From the NCBI GenBank assembly GCA_900551945.1, contig URYE01000010.1, forward strand, positions 1-51,444: a DNA stretch of 51,444 nucleotides. Reading direction: 5' to 3'. The translations under genes were made by a program, and so were the position numbers. Within the stretch, counting starts at the first letter, position 1. Each line of letters starts with the position of its first letter. Shown here piece by piece: positions 25,244 to 33,058 of this stretch. The notes beneath the pieces are model-generated. The model did no database searches and was not told where the DNA came from. It was given only the letters and a program-made list of their open reading frames with translations. This DNA comes from an uncultured Eubacterium sp. (GTDB taxonomy: Bacteria > Bacillota > Clostridia > Lachnospirales > Lachnospiraceae).

Positions 25244-25609
25244 ATGTCAGTAAAAGTATTAAATATGTTAAAAACAATGGTTATTTCATATCTAATTACG
25301 GGAATTATGCTTATTATATTATCATTTGGATTATATAAAATGGGTTTATCAGAATTTCAAGTTTCAGCAGGAATTATTGTAACTTATGCGCTATCTGCTT
25401 TTGCTGGTGGGTATATTATTGCAAAAAAGGAAAAAACAAGACGACTCATGTGGGGAATTGGCTTTGGAATATTGTACTTCGTAGTATTATTTGCAATATC
25501 TTTATTAATAGGAAATGATATTGATAACTCATCAGCAATAAGAAGTGTTATTATTTGTGTATGTGCAGGGGCAATAGGCGCATTTGCAACGCCAGTACCA
25601 CAGACTTGA
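25244..25609 (+). CDS. TIGR04086 family membrane protein
   Basis: A 121-residue protein with four predicted membrane helices (MVISYLITGIMLIILSFGLY; GIIVTYALSAFAGGYIIA; IGFGILYFVVLFAISLLIG; SVIICVCAGAIGAFA). The short KKEKTRRLMWG loop between helices 2 and 3 and the small size match the TIGR04086 family of clostridial membrane proteins, whose function is unknown. ATG 25244 is chosen because GGGAGGAG lies 6 nt upstream. It stands alone between the divergent CNNM/CBS gene and dnaG. Confidence 0.7.
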   Translation: MSVKVLNMLKTMVISYLITGIMLIILSFGLYKMGLSEFQVSAGIIVTYALSAFAGGYIIAKKEKTRRLMWGIGFGILYFVVLFAISLLIGNDIDNSSAIRSVIICVCAGAIGAFATPVPQT

Positions 25610-25833
25610 AGTTAAAAACAAGTAAAAGTTATCATTATTTAATTAAATTTTATACTTATATTTTAACAACAGAAACATAAAAATAAAAAATTCGACAAAA
25701 TTAAAATAAAAAAAAGGAAATACGAAAAAAGTGTAGAATATTCTAATTAGAACCCTATTTTAACAGTACTAAATAAATGATTGATTTAGATATTATTAAG
25801 AGTAACTAAGTTTATATAGGGGGCAACTGATTA

Positions 25834-25872
25834 TTGTATTTAATGGAAGCTGGGGTATATGTATTCAAGTGA
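25834..25872 (+). CDS. possible 12-codon leader peptide overlapping dnaG
   Basis: TTG at 25834 with AGGGGG 10 nt upstream opens a 12-codon frame (MYLMEAGVYVFK) ending TGA at 25872, 14 nt inside dnaG. The dnaG ATG itself has only a GGGG three bases away, so ribosomes finishing the leader could re-initiate on dnaG. Confidence 0.3.
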   Translation: MYLMEAGVYVFK

Positions 25873-27610
25873 AGTTATTGAAGAAGTAGTGTCAAGAAAT
25901 GATATTGTTGATGTTATTTCTAATTATATAAAACTTAAAAAAAATGGTAGTTCGTATGTCGGATTATGCCCATTTCATAATGAAAAGTCGCCATCATTTT
26001 CAGTATCACAAAGTAAACAGCTCTATCATTGTTTTGGTTGTGGTGTAGGTGGAAATGTTATAACCTTTGTTATGGAATATGAGAATATGACATTTTTAGA
26101 AGCTGTTAAGCTGCTTGGGGATAGAGCAGGCATGACACTTGAAGAAACGTCTTATTCTGAACAAGAACAAAAAAATCGTGATATAAAAACTAAACTTTTA
26201 GAGATTAACAAAATAGCTGCTACTTATTATTATCATAATCTTAAAAGTGAAAATGGCAAGGTTGGTCTTGATTACTTTGCAGGTAGGGGTCTTACAAGTA
26301 ATACAATCAACCGTTTCGGATTAGGATATGCAGGTCAGACAGGTAATGAATTGTATAGATATCTTAAAAGTAAGGGATATGACGATGAACTGTTAAAAGA
26401 AACAGGGCTATTTACTTATGAAAGAGGTATACACGATAAGTTCTGGAATCGAGTTATGTTTCCTATTATGGATATTAATAACCGAGTTATTGGCTTTGGT
26501 GGTCGAGTAATGGGAGAGGCTAAGCCAAAGTACCTTAATTCGCCAGAAACAAGGCTTTTTGATAAGAGTCGTAATCTATATGGGCTTAATATTGCAAGAA
26601 TGTCAAGAAAGTCTAACATGATTATATGTGAAGGTTATATGGACGTTATAGCACTTCATCAAGCAGGCTTTAATCAGGCGGTTGCAAGTCTGGGTACGGC
26701 TTTAACATCGGCACAAGCTAATATTATGAAAAGGTATACTGATAATGTGTTAATAACGTATGATAGTGATGAAGCTGGAACAAAAGCGGCATTAAGAGCT
26801 ATTCCTATTTTAAAAGAAGCAGGTCTTTCAACAAGAGTTATTGATATGAAGCCTTATAAAGACCCTGATGAATTTATAAAAGCATTAGGGGCAGAAGCAT
26901 TTCAACAAAGAATTGACAAAGCTAAGAATAGTTTTATGTATGAAATTAGTGTAATTGAGAAAAAATATGATAAGACTGACCCAGAAAAAGAAACTGCCTT
27001 TGAAAGAGAAGTTGCAGAAAAGCTGGTAACATTTTCACAAAGACTTGAACGTGAAAATTATATGAGAGCAGTCTGTAAGGAATTTTCAATATCTTATGAG
27101 GGAATGAGAGAGCTTGTTGCCTCCATTGGAAGTCACAGTGGCATAATAAAAAGACCAGAGCCTACTAAAAAGGCGCAGGCTACAAAACGTGAGAGTGGAA
27201 TAAGACAAGCTGAAAAGATACTTCTTACATGGATAATTGATGATAGAAATGTATTTGAAAAGGTAAGACAGTATATAACCCCAAAGGATTTTCTTGACCC
27301 ATTGTTAAAAGATGTGGCAGATAAGCTTTATATACAGTTTGATAACGGTAAAGTTAATCCAGCGACGATTATTAATACATACGAAACGGAAGAAGAGCAT
27401 AGTGAGGTCGCAGCGCTTTTTAGTGCAGAGCTTGATGCAGGTTTAAGTCAAAACGAAAGACAAAAGGCGCTTAACGACACAGTTATCAAAGTTAAGAATA
27501 ACAGTCTTGAGTATGAAATGGATTGCGCAACAAAGCAAGGTAATTCAAAACTAGTACAAGAGCTTATGATGGAACAGATTAAATTAAAAAATCTTAATAT
27601 AGAGTTGTAA
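25859..27610 (+). CDS. dnaG: DNA primase
   Basis: Synthesises RNA primers for lagging-strand replication. It has 583 residues, normal for DnaG. The CHC2 zinc finger ligands are C37, H40, C58 and C61 (CPFHNEKSPSFSVS and YHCFGCGVGGN). The catalytic core follows with the Toprim motif IICEGYMDVIALHQAGF, the acidic DSDEAGTKAALRA motif and YKDPDEFI. The C-terminal DnaB-interaction domain (after about 430) is recognisable from RQAEKILLTWIIDD. ATG 25859 is the only start downstream of an in-frame stop at 25841. The gene is followed by rpoD, the classic dnaG-rpoD order of the macromolecular synthesis operon. Confidence 0.95.
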   Translation: MYSSEVIEEVVSRNDIVDVISNYIKLKKNGSSYVGLCPFHNEKSPSFSVSQSKQLYHCFGCGVGGNVITFVMEYENMTFLEAVKLLGDRAGMTLEETSYSEQEQKNRDIKTKLLEINKIAATYYYHNLKSENGKVGLDYFAGRGLTSNTINRFGLGYAGQTGNELYRYLKSKGYDDELLKETGLFTYERGIHDKFWNRVMFPIMDINNRVIGFGGRVMGEAKPKYLNSPETRLFDKSRNLYGLNIARMSRKSNMIICEGYMDVIALHQAGFNQAVASLGTALTSAQANIMKRYTDNVLITYDSDEAGTKAALRAIPILKEAGLSTRVIDMKPYKDPDEFIKALGAEAFQQRIDKAKNSFMYEISVIEKKYDKTDPEKETAFEREVAEKLVTFSQRLERENYMRAVCKEFSISYEGMRELVASIGSHSGIIKRPEPTKKAQATKRESGIRQAEKILLTWIIDDRNVFEKVRQYITPKDFLDPLLKDVADKLYIQFDNGKVNPATIINTYETEEEHSEVAALFSAELDAGLSQNERQKALNDTVIKVKNNSLEYEMDCATKQGNSKLVQELMMEQIKLKNLNIEL

Positions 27611-27653
27611 TTAAAAATAGAAGGTTTTATTTTATATAAGCCTGATAATTTAT

Positions 27654-27686
27654 TTATAAGAACAACAAGCTAATTCTGTGCTTGCA
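27654..27686 (+). repeat. short intergenic repeat, copy 1 (TTAT..GAACAA..TGCA type)
   Basis: A 33-nt stretch, TTATAAGAACAACAAGCTAA continuing to CTTGCA, related to 35175-35208 and 37854-37887. CAAGC and GCTTG inside it can pair. It lies in the dnaG-rpoD gap. Confidence 0.45.
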
Positions 27687-27861
27687 GGGGAGTTTGGTGA
27701 TTATTGAGATAAAACATAATGAATGTAATTGCATAAGTATTTTACAATTGTATTTCTTAAAATATGGATTGTTAATATAAAAGGTGCATTACTTATAGAA
27801 AATTGAGTATTTGCTCAAAAGACACTTAAATGAAGAATTGAAGATGGAAGGATGGACTATA

Positions 27862-29181
27862 ATGGCAAAGAGAGTCGAAGATTTTGAAGAAGATGTAATT
27901 AATCAGGAAGCAAGAGTATCAAAGAAGCCAATAAAAAAATCAAAGGCAGAAGCCGAGTCACAGGAATTAACAGAAGAAGCTAAGGCTGAGTTAATTGCAG
28001 CTAAGTTCGATGAGAAATGTAAGTCATTATTGCAGATAGCAAAGAAGAAGAAAAATGTTCTTGATTACGAAGAAATTATGAAGGCATTTGCAGATACAGA
28101 CTTTGAAGCAGACAAGATGGAAAAAGTATTTGAATTTCTTGATATTAACAATGTAGATGTTAAAATGCCAGATGATGACAGTGATGAAGACGATATTATC
28201 TTAGATGATGAAGATGACATTGACATTGAAAAGATTGACCTTTCTGTACCTGATGGTGTCGGTCTTGAAGACCCTGTAAGAATGTATCTTAAAGAAATAG
28301 GTAAAGTTCCACTTCTTAGTGCAGATGAAGAAATAACATTTGCAAAGAAAATGGAACTCGGTGCTGCTATGAAAAAGCAGATGGAAGAAAATATTGAAGC
28401 TTTCCGTTCATTAAGTAAGGAAGAACAAAAGGAATATAAAAAAGCGATTGACCAGGGTGAAATGGCTAAAAAGAGATTAGCTGAGGCTAACTTAAGACTT
28501 GTTGTAAGTATTGCAAAAAGATATGTTGGTAGAGGAATGTTATTCTTAGACCTTATTCAAGAGGGTAATTTAGGTCTTATAAAAGCCGTTGAAAAGTTCG
28601 ATTATAGAAAAGGCTATAAGTTCAGTACTTATGCAACATGGTGGATAAGACAAGCTATAACAAGAGCTATAGCTGACCAAGCTAGAACAATAAGAATACC
28701 AGTTCATATGGTTGAAACTATTAACAAGCTTGTAAGAGTATCAAGACAACTCCTTCAAGAATTAGGTAGAGAACCATCGCCAGAAGAAATTGCAGAAGCA
28801 ATGGATATTCCTGTAGAAAGAGTAAGAGAAATTCAAAAGATTTCACAAGAACCAGTATCACTTGAAACACCAATTGGTGAAGAAGAAGATAGTCATTTAG
28901 GTGATTTTATTCAAGATGACAATGTTCCAGTTCCAGCAGAAGCAGCGGCTTCAACACTGTTAAAGGAACAGCTTGTTGAAGTATTAGGAACTCTTACAGA
29001 AAGAGAACAAAAGGTATTAAGACTTCGTTTTGGTATGGACGATGGCAGAGCTAGAACTCTTGAAGAAGTTGGTAAGGAGTTCAATGTAACAAGAGAGCGT
29101 ATCAGACAGATTGAAGCTAAGGCTTTAAGAAAGTTAAGACACCCAAGCAGAAGCCGTAAACTTAAAGATTACCTTGATTAA
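27862..29181 (+). CDS. rpoD: RNA polymerase primary sigma factor RpoD/SigA
   Basis: The housekeeping sigma-70 factor; 439 residues from ATG 27862 (AAGGA 9 nt upstream; an in-frame ATG at 27844 would add MEGWTI). Region 1.1 and an acidic stretch ([16 protein letters not shown]) precede region 1.2 [21 protein letters not shown]. Region 2 is present as [41 protein letters not shown] and [19 protein letters not shown]. Region 3 begins [13 protein letters not shown]. Region 4.2 is [20 protein letters not shown]. Its expected -10/-35 preferences match the TTGACA/TATAAT promoters called in this window. Confidence 0.97.
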   Translation: MAKRVEDFEEDVINQEARVSKKPIKKSKAEAESQELTEEAKAELIAAKFDEKCKSLLQIAKKKKNVLDYEEIMKAFADTDFEADKMEKVFEFLDINNVDVKMPDDDSDEDDIILDDEDDIDIEKIDLSVPDGVGLEDPVRMYLKEIGKVPLLSADEEITFAKKMELGAAMKKQMEENIEAFRSLSKEEQKEYKKAIDQGEMAKKRLAEANLRLVVSIAKRYVGRGMLFLDLIQEGNLGLIKAVEKFDYRKGYKFSTYATWWIRQAITRAIADQARTIRIPVHMVETINKLVRVSRQLLQELGREPSPEEIAEAMDIPVERVREIQKISQEPVSLETPIGEEEDSHLGDFIQDDNVPVPAEAAASTLLKEQLVEVLGTLTEREQKVLRLRFGMDDGRARTLEEVGKEFNVTRERIRQIEAKALRKLRHPSRSRKLKDYLD

Positions 29182-29207
29182 AAATAAATTTGCAGGAGTG
29201 CGCCAAA

Positions 29208-29939
29208 ATGGATAATTTTAAATTGTCAGAGCGTCTTAAAAAAGTTGCACATCTTATTAACAAAGGAAATACCATAGCAGATATTGGAACAGACCACGGA
29301 TATTTGCCAATATATATAATTAAGCAAAATATATCCAATCATGTAATAGGTATGGACTTAAGAAAAGGGCCTCTTCAAAAAGCAAAAGATAATATAAGAC
29401 TTTTTAACGTAAATGATAAAGTTGAATTAAGACTTTCAGATGGTTTAGATAAGCTAGAGAGTGGAGAGGCTGATACAGTTACTATATGTGGTATGGGTGG
29501 AAAGCTTATACAGAGCATTTTAACTAAGGGCAAGGATAAGCTTAGTTGTGACACACAGCTAATCGTTTCTCCACAGTCAGAGATTGCCGAGTTTAGAGAG
29601 TTTTTACAAAAAAATGGTTATTTAACAGTATCAGAGTATATGTTAAAAGAAGAAGGTCAGTTCTATCTTATTATAGAATGTCGTATAAATAAAAATAGCG
29701 ATATCAATGAAAATATATTTGACGATATGCAAAGAAGTACTTATTACAAATATGGTAGACAGTTGCTTGAAGAAAAGAATGAGTGTTTGCATGAATACTT
29801 ATTAAAAGAAAAGCAGATTAATGAAAGTGTATACAATAAAGTTATATCACTTGAAGTTAATGATGGTGTAAAAAAGCGATTAGAACAGCTACAAGCAGAT
29901 AGAAAATGTATAGAATATGCGTTATCATTTTATGAATAG
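29208..29939 (+). CDS. trmK: tRNA (adenine22-N1)-methyltransferase
   Basis: A class I SAM-dependent methyltransferase that methylates A22 of tRNA. It has 243 residues. The SAM-binding motif is ADIGTDHGYLPIYI (about residues 23-36), followed by IGMDLRKGPLQKAKDNI and the catalytic-region sequence VTICGMGGKLIQSIL, which are signatures of TrmK (COG2384). LIVSPQSEIAEFREFL and EYMLKEEGQFYLII are also family-typical. The start is ATG 29208 (AGGAG 9 nt upstream). The position directly after rpoD is conserved in many Firmicutes and supports the call. Confidence 0.9.
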   Translation: MDNFKLSERLKKVAHLINKGNTIADIGTDHGYLPIYIIKQNISNHVIGMDLRKGPLQKAKDNIRLFNVNDKVELRLSDGLDKLESGEADTVTICGMGGKLIQSILTKGKDKLSCDTQLIVSPQSEIAEFREFLQKNGYLTVSEYMLKEEGQFYLIIECRINKNSDINENIFDDMQRSTYYKYGRQLLEEKNECLHEYLLKEKQINESVYNKVISLEVNDGVKKRLEQLQADRKCIEYALSFYE

Positions 29940-29960
29940 TGTCAAGAAAGGCGTGATGTT

Positions 29961-31574
29961 ATGACTAAGACATTAATACAATTAGCACAAGAAGAAGCAA
30001 TAAAAACTAATAAGATAATTACGGCGATAAAAGTCGAGGGTAAGCTTAAAGAACTTTCAGACACAGTGGTAGAAGAGGGCAATATTGAATTTATTACAAC
30101 GGAAACTAAGATTGGAATTGAAACATATAGAAGAAGTGTAATAATGCTTATGTTGAGTGCAATACATAATATGTATCCTAAAGACAATAAGTTAAAAGTA
30201 TATGTTCAATATTCTGTAAGTAAGGGCGTGTATTGTGAGATTAAGGGAGATTTTGAAGTTACACAAGAGTTTCTAGACAGTTTAAAGGCTAAAATGCTTG
30301 ACTATGTAGCTAAAGATATTCCAATTAATAAAACTACATTAAAGACAAGTGAAGCTGTAAAGTTATTTGAAAAGTATGGCATGGACGAAAAGGTGAAGCT
30401 TTTTAAATATAGAACAGACTCTTATATAAGTGTGTATGAACTTGATGGCTATAACGATTACTATTACGGTTATATGATGCCTTCAACTAAAAGTTTAGGT
30501 ATATTTGAACTGTATAAATATAGTGACGGTTTTGTGTTACAGCTTCCAGTTAAGGAAGCTCCTTATCAAGTTCCAGAATTTGCGCCACAAAATAAAGTAA
30601 GTGACACTTTACACAATGCTACAAAATGGGCAGAAATGATGGAGATGCACACAGTTGGAGATATCAATCAGCATATTATTGATGGTAATATTAATTCTAT
30701 GATGTTGGTGCTTGAAGCTAAGAAGCAGCAAGATATAATAAGTATTGTCAATCGGATTAAGGAACATAAAGGTGTTAAGTTTATTATGATTGCTGGTCCA
30801 TCTTCATCGGGTAAGACAACATTTTCGCATAAGTTATCTATACAGTTAAGAGCAAGTGGTTTTAAGCCACATACGATAGGTGTTGATGATTATTTTGTTG
30901 AAAGGGAGCAGACTCCTAAGGATGAAAATGGCAATTATAACTTTGAGGATATAGAAGCCATTGACATAGAGCTTTTTAACCGCCATATGACTGCACTTTT
31001 AAATGGTGAAGAGGTTGATATGCCTACATTTAACTTTAAAAAGGGTTGTAAAGAATATCTTGGCAATAAGATTAAGATGGGTAAAGATGATATTCTTGTT
31101 ATTGAAGGAATACATTGTCTTAATGATAAGTTGTCTTATTCACTTCCTGTTGAAAGTAAATTTAAGATATATATAAGTGCACTTACACAGCTTAATATTG
31201 ATGAGCATAACAGAGTGACATCTACAGATGTTCGTCTTATAAGAAGAATGGTAAGAGATTTAAGAACTAGAGGTGCTTCACCTACAAGAACACTTGATAT
31301 GTGGGAGTCCGTAAGAAAAGGCGAAGAAAAGAACATTTTCCCGTATCAAGAATGTGCAGATGTAGTTGTTAATTCTGCAATGTCTTATGAGCTTTTTGTA
31401 TTAAAGCCTTATGTCGAACCACTATTATATTCTGTAAGTGAAGATGACCCAGAATATTATGAAGCAAAAAGACTTCTTAAGTTTTTAAAGTATTTCCTTT
31501 CTTGTAGTTCGGAATTTGTACCAATGGATTCAGTTTTAAGAGAATTTGTTGGTGGAGGCTGTTTTAAGATTTAG
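29961..31574 (+). CDS. TGS/ThrRS-like domain fused to uridine kinase-type nucleoside kinase
   Basis: A 537-residue two-part protein. The N-terminal 260 residues resemble the TGS plus editing-domain-like part of threonyl-tRNA synthetase (SVIMLMLSAIHNMYP corresponds to the RHSxAH region, with the histidines partly lost). The C-terminal part is a P-loop kinase of the uridine kinase/phosphoribulokinase family: IAGPSSSGKTTFSHKLS, GVDDYFVEREQTPKD, IVIEGIH-type LVIEGIHCLND, and RLIRRMVRDLRTRGASP. Proteins of this architecture are common in Clostridia and are annotated as nucleoside kinases; the exact substrate is unproven. ATG 29961 has AAAGGCGTG upstream. It is probably in the rpoD-trmK transcription unit. 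Confidence 0.85.
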   Translation: MTKTLIQLAQEEAIKTNKIITAIKVEGKLKELSDTVVEEGNIEFITTETKIGIETYRRSVIMLMLSAIHNMYPKDNKLKVYVQYSVSKGVYCEIKGDFEVTQEFLDSLKAKMLDYVAKDIPINKTTLKTSEAVKLFEKYGMDEKVKLFKYRTDSYISVYELDGYNDYYYGYMMPSTKSLGIFELYKYSDGFVLQLPVKEAPYQVPEFAPQNKVSDTLHNATKWAEMMEMHTVGDINQHIIDGNINSMMLVLEAKKQQDIISIVNRIKEHKGVKFIMIAGPSSSGKTTFSHKLSIQLRASGFKPHTIGVDDYFVEREQTPKDENGNYNFEDIEAIDIELFNRHMTALLNGEEVDMPTFNFKKGCKEYLGNKIKMGKDDILVIEGIHCLNDKLSYSLPVESKFKIYISALTQLNIDEHNRVTSTDVRLIRRMVRDLRTRGASPTRTLDMWESVRKGEEKNIFPYQECADVVVNSAMSYELFVLKPYVEPLLYSVSEDDPEYYEAKRLLKFLKYFLSCSSEFVPMDSVLREFVGGGCFKI

Positions 31575-31594
31575 AATATTAGAATTAATTTTAT

Positions 31595-31703
31595 AAAAAT
31601 GGGACTGACACATTAACGAGAATTTATACAAGATATAGACTTATTTACTGATTAAATATTTATATTTTGTATAAGATTTTCTTAGTGTGACAGTCCTATT
31701 TTT
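31595..31703. terminator. long bidirectional terminator with nested inner stem
   Basis: The outer stem AAAAATGGGACTGACACA (from 31595) pairs with the arm ending 31703 (TGTGACAGTCCTATTTTT). The inner stem TTATACAA (31624-31631) pairs with TTGTATAA (31667-31674). It lies between the convergent kinase gene and the small minus-strand gene at 31795. The interior is similar to that of 23641-23718. Confidence 0.8.
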
Positions 31704-31794
31704 TGTAAATTAACACTTTAACTGCTAAAGAATATAAGATAAATTATTTTCTATAAGACTTAATCCAACAGCTAAAGAAGTAGGATTTTGTGTA

Positions 31795-31941
31795 TTATTG
31801 TAAATCTATAAATGGCAAGTTTATATTTAAAGCACCATTTTTACTACTTAATATTGAAAGTGCTAATAGAAGAATTATAAGTGTTAATAATGCAAATATA
31901 ACAGATATTCTTCGTCTGGCTTTGTAATTTTTTTTTGACAT
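31795..31941 (-). CDS. 48-residue single-TM basic peptide downstream of tyrA
   Basis: ATG at 31941 follows AAAGGA by 8 nt on the minus strand. The peptide begins MSKKNYKARRRISVI, continues with a hydrophobic helix (FALLTLIILLLALSIL) and ends INLPFIDLQ. The positive-inside rule puts the basic N-terminus in the cytoplasm. It lies 39 nt downstream of tyrA in the same direction and is probably co-transcribed. It was not recognised as a known family, but its ribosome binding site and position make it a credible gene. Confidence 0.6.
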   Translation of the reverse strand: MSKKNYKARRRISVIFALLTLIILLLALSILSSKNGALNINLPFIDLQ

Positions 31942-31980
31942 AGTAACAATCCTTTGTGAATTAAAACATATCTAAATTTC

Positions 31981-32823
31981 TTAAAATGTATTTCTGTAAT
32001 TACGGGAAGTATCAAATAAATCTGATACATAACCGTCTGTTTTATTGTTGATATTATCACGCACATTTGCAAGTAAGTCAATATATTTTGTAAGAAGTTC
32101 ACATATTGCGTCGGAATTAGTAGCACATATTTGGTCCCACATTTCAGGAGAGGAAGCGGCAATACGGGTTGTATCTTTAAAACCGCCTGCTGCCAAAAGG
32201 TGCATATAGTGAGAATTGTCGTCATTATCCATTACAAGCTTTGCAAGAGAAGCAGATATAATATGTGGAACATGGCTTATGCCTGCAACCGTATAATCAT
32301 GTAAAGAATAGTCCATAACAACAGGATAAGCCTTACAGTCTTTTACAAGCTGAACATAGGCTTGTAACTGTTCTTGCGTAGTTTTTTTAGTTGGAGTTAT
32401 AACATACTTTGCGTTAATCATAATATCAGCAGAGGAGTTAAGATATCCCGTAAGCTCAGAACCTGCCATTGGGTGCCCACCTATAAAGTTGTCTTCCATA
32501 TCAAGTTGCGTTACAGCTTTATGTATAGCACCTTTTACACTTCCTACATCTGTTATTATACAGCTTTTTTTAATAAATGGCTTTAACTGTTTTAAGTATT
32601 GTGTGATTGTAATAACAGGTGTACATAAAAATATATAATCACAGTTATTAAAACTTTCATTTACAGTTGGCACAATATTATCTACCACACCATCTTTTTT
32701 AGCTGGTTCAAGCACACTTAATGTACGAGTTGTAGCTGTTATAGTACAATTTGGGTGTGCTATTTTTAGAGCTTTTGCTATTGAACCACCAATAAGACCA
32801 AATCCTACAAAACCAAATTCCAT
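31981..32823 (-). CDS. tyrA: prephenate dehydrogenase
   Basis: Oxidative decarboxylation of prephenate to 4-hydroxyphenylpyruvate in tyrosine synthesis. It has 280 residues. The NAD(P)-binding glycine motif is GFGLIGGS (7-14). Family signatures follow: DYIFLCTPV, ITDVGSVKGAI, FIGGHPMAGSE (His/Pro/Met core) and ISHVPHIISASL with the catalytic-region histidines. The C-terminal helical domain ends normally and there is no ACT regulatory domain, so it is the short form. GAGGG lies upstream of the ATG at 32823. It is divergent from the EF-G-like gene with a palindrome in the shared control region. Confidence 0.9.
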   Translation of the reverse strand: MEFGFVGFGLIGGSIAKALKIAHPNCTITATTRTLSVLEPAKKDGVVDNIVPTVNESFNNCDYIFLCTPVITITQYLKQLKPFIKKSCIITDVGSVKGAIHKAVTQLDMEDNFIGGHPMAGSELTGYLNSSADIMINAKYVITPTKKTTQEQLQAYVQLVKDCKAYPVVMDYSLHDYTVAGISHVPHIISASLAKLVMDNDDNSHYMHLLAAGGFKDTTRIAASSPEMWDQICATNSDAICELLTKYIDLLANVRDNINNKTDGYVSDLFDTSRNYRNTF

Positions 32824-32861
32824 AATGTACCCTCATTTCTAATTTACTTATATTTAGATAC

Positions 32862-32881
32862 TACTTTAACACTTTAAAGTA
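32862..32881. promoter_or_regulatory. perfect 8-4-8 palindrome between divergent genes
   Basis: TACTTTAA-CACT-TTAAAGTA lies about 40 nt upstream of tyrA, in the region shared with the EF-G-like gene. It could be an operator or part of a hairpin in the leader RNA; no regulator can be assigned. Confidence 0.35.
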
Positions 32882-32905
32882 AAAAAATAAATGAAAAATG
32901 TGATT

Positions 32906-32934
32906 GTACTTGAAAAAGTACATCGAAAGATGTA
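32906..32934 (+). promoter_or_regulatory. two adjacent GAAA-loop hairpins in the EF-G-like leader
   Basis: GTACTT-GAAA-AAGTAC (32906-32921) and TACATC-GAAA-GATGTA (32919-32934) share three bases, so they are either stacked with shortened stems or mutually exclusive. Both carry a GAAA loop, a GNRA-type tetraloop. A further stem ATGCAC/GTGCAT (32995-33000 with 33023-33028) lies before the ribosome binding site. Confidence 0.4.
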
Positions 32935-33058
32935 AACTGATTGTATAAGTAAGTATGTAAGGTATTACTAATAACAAAATTTATGCGACATAAGATGCAC
33001 TTTAAAGATACCTACATTTTTCGTGCATATCATAATGTGAGCAGGAACGGAGCGGATT

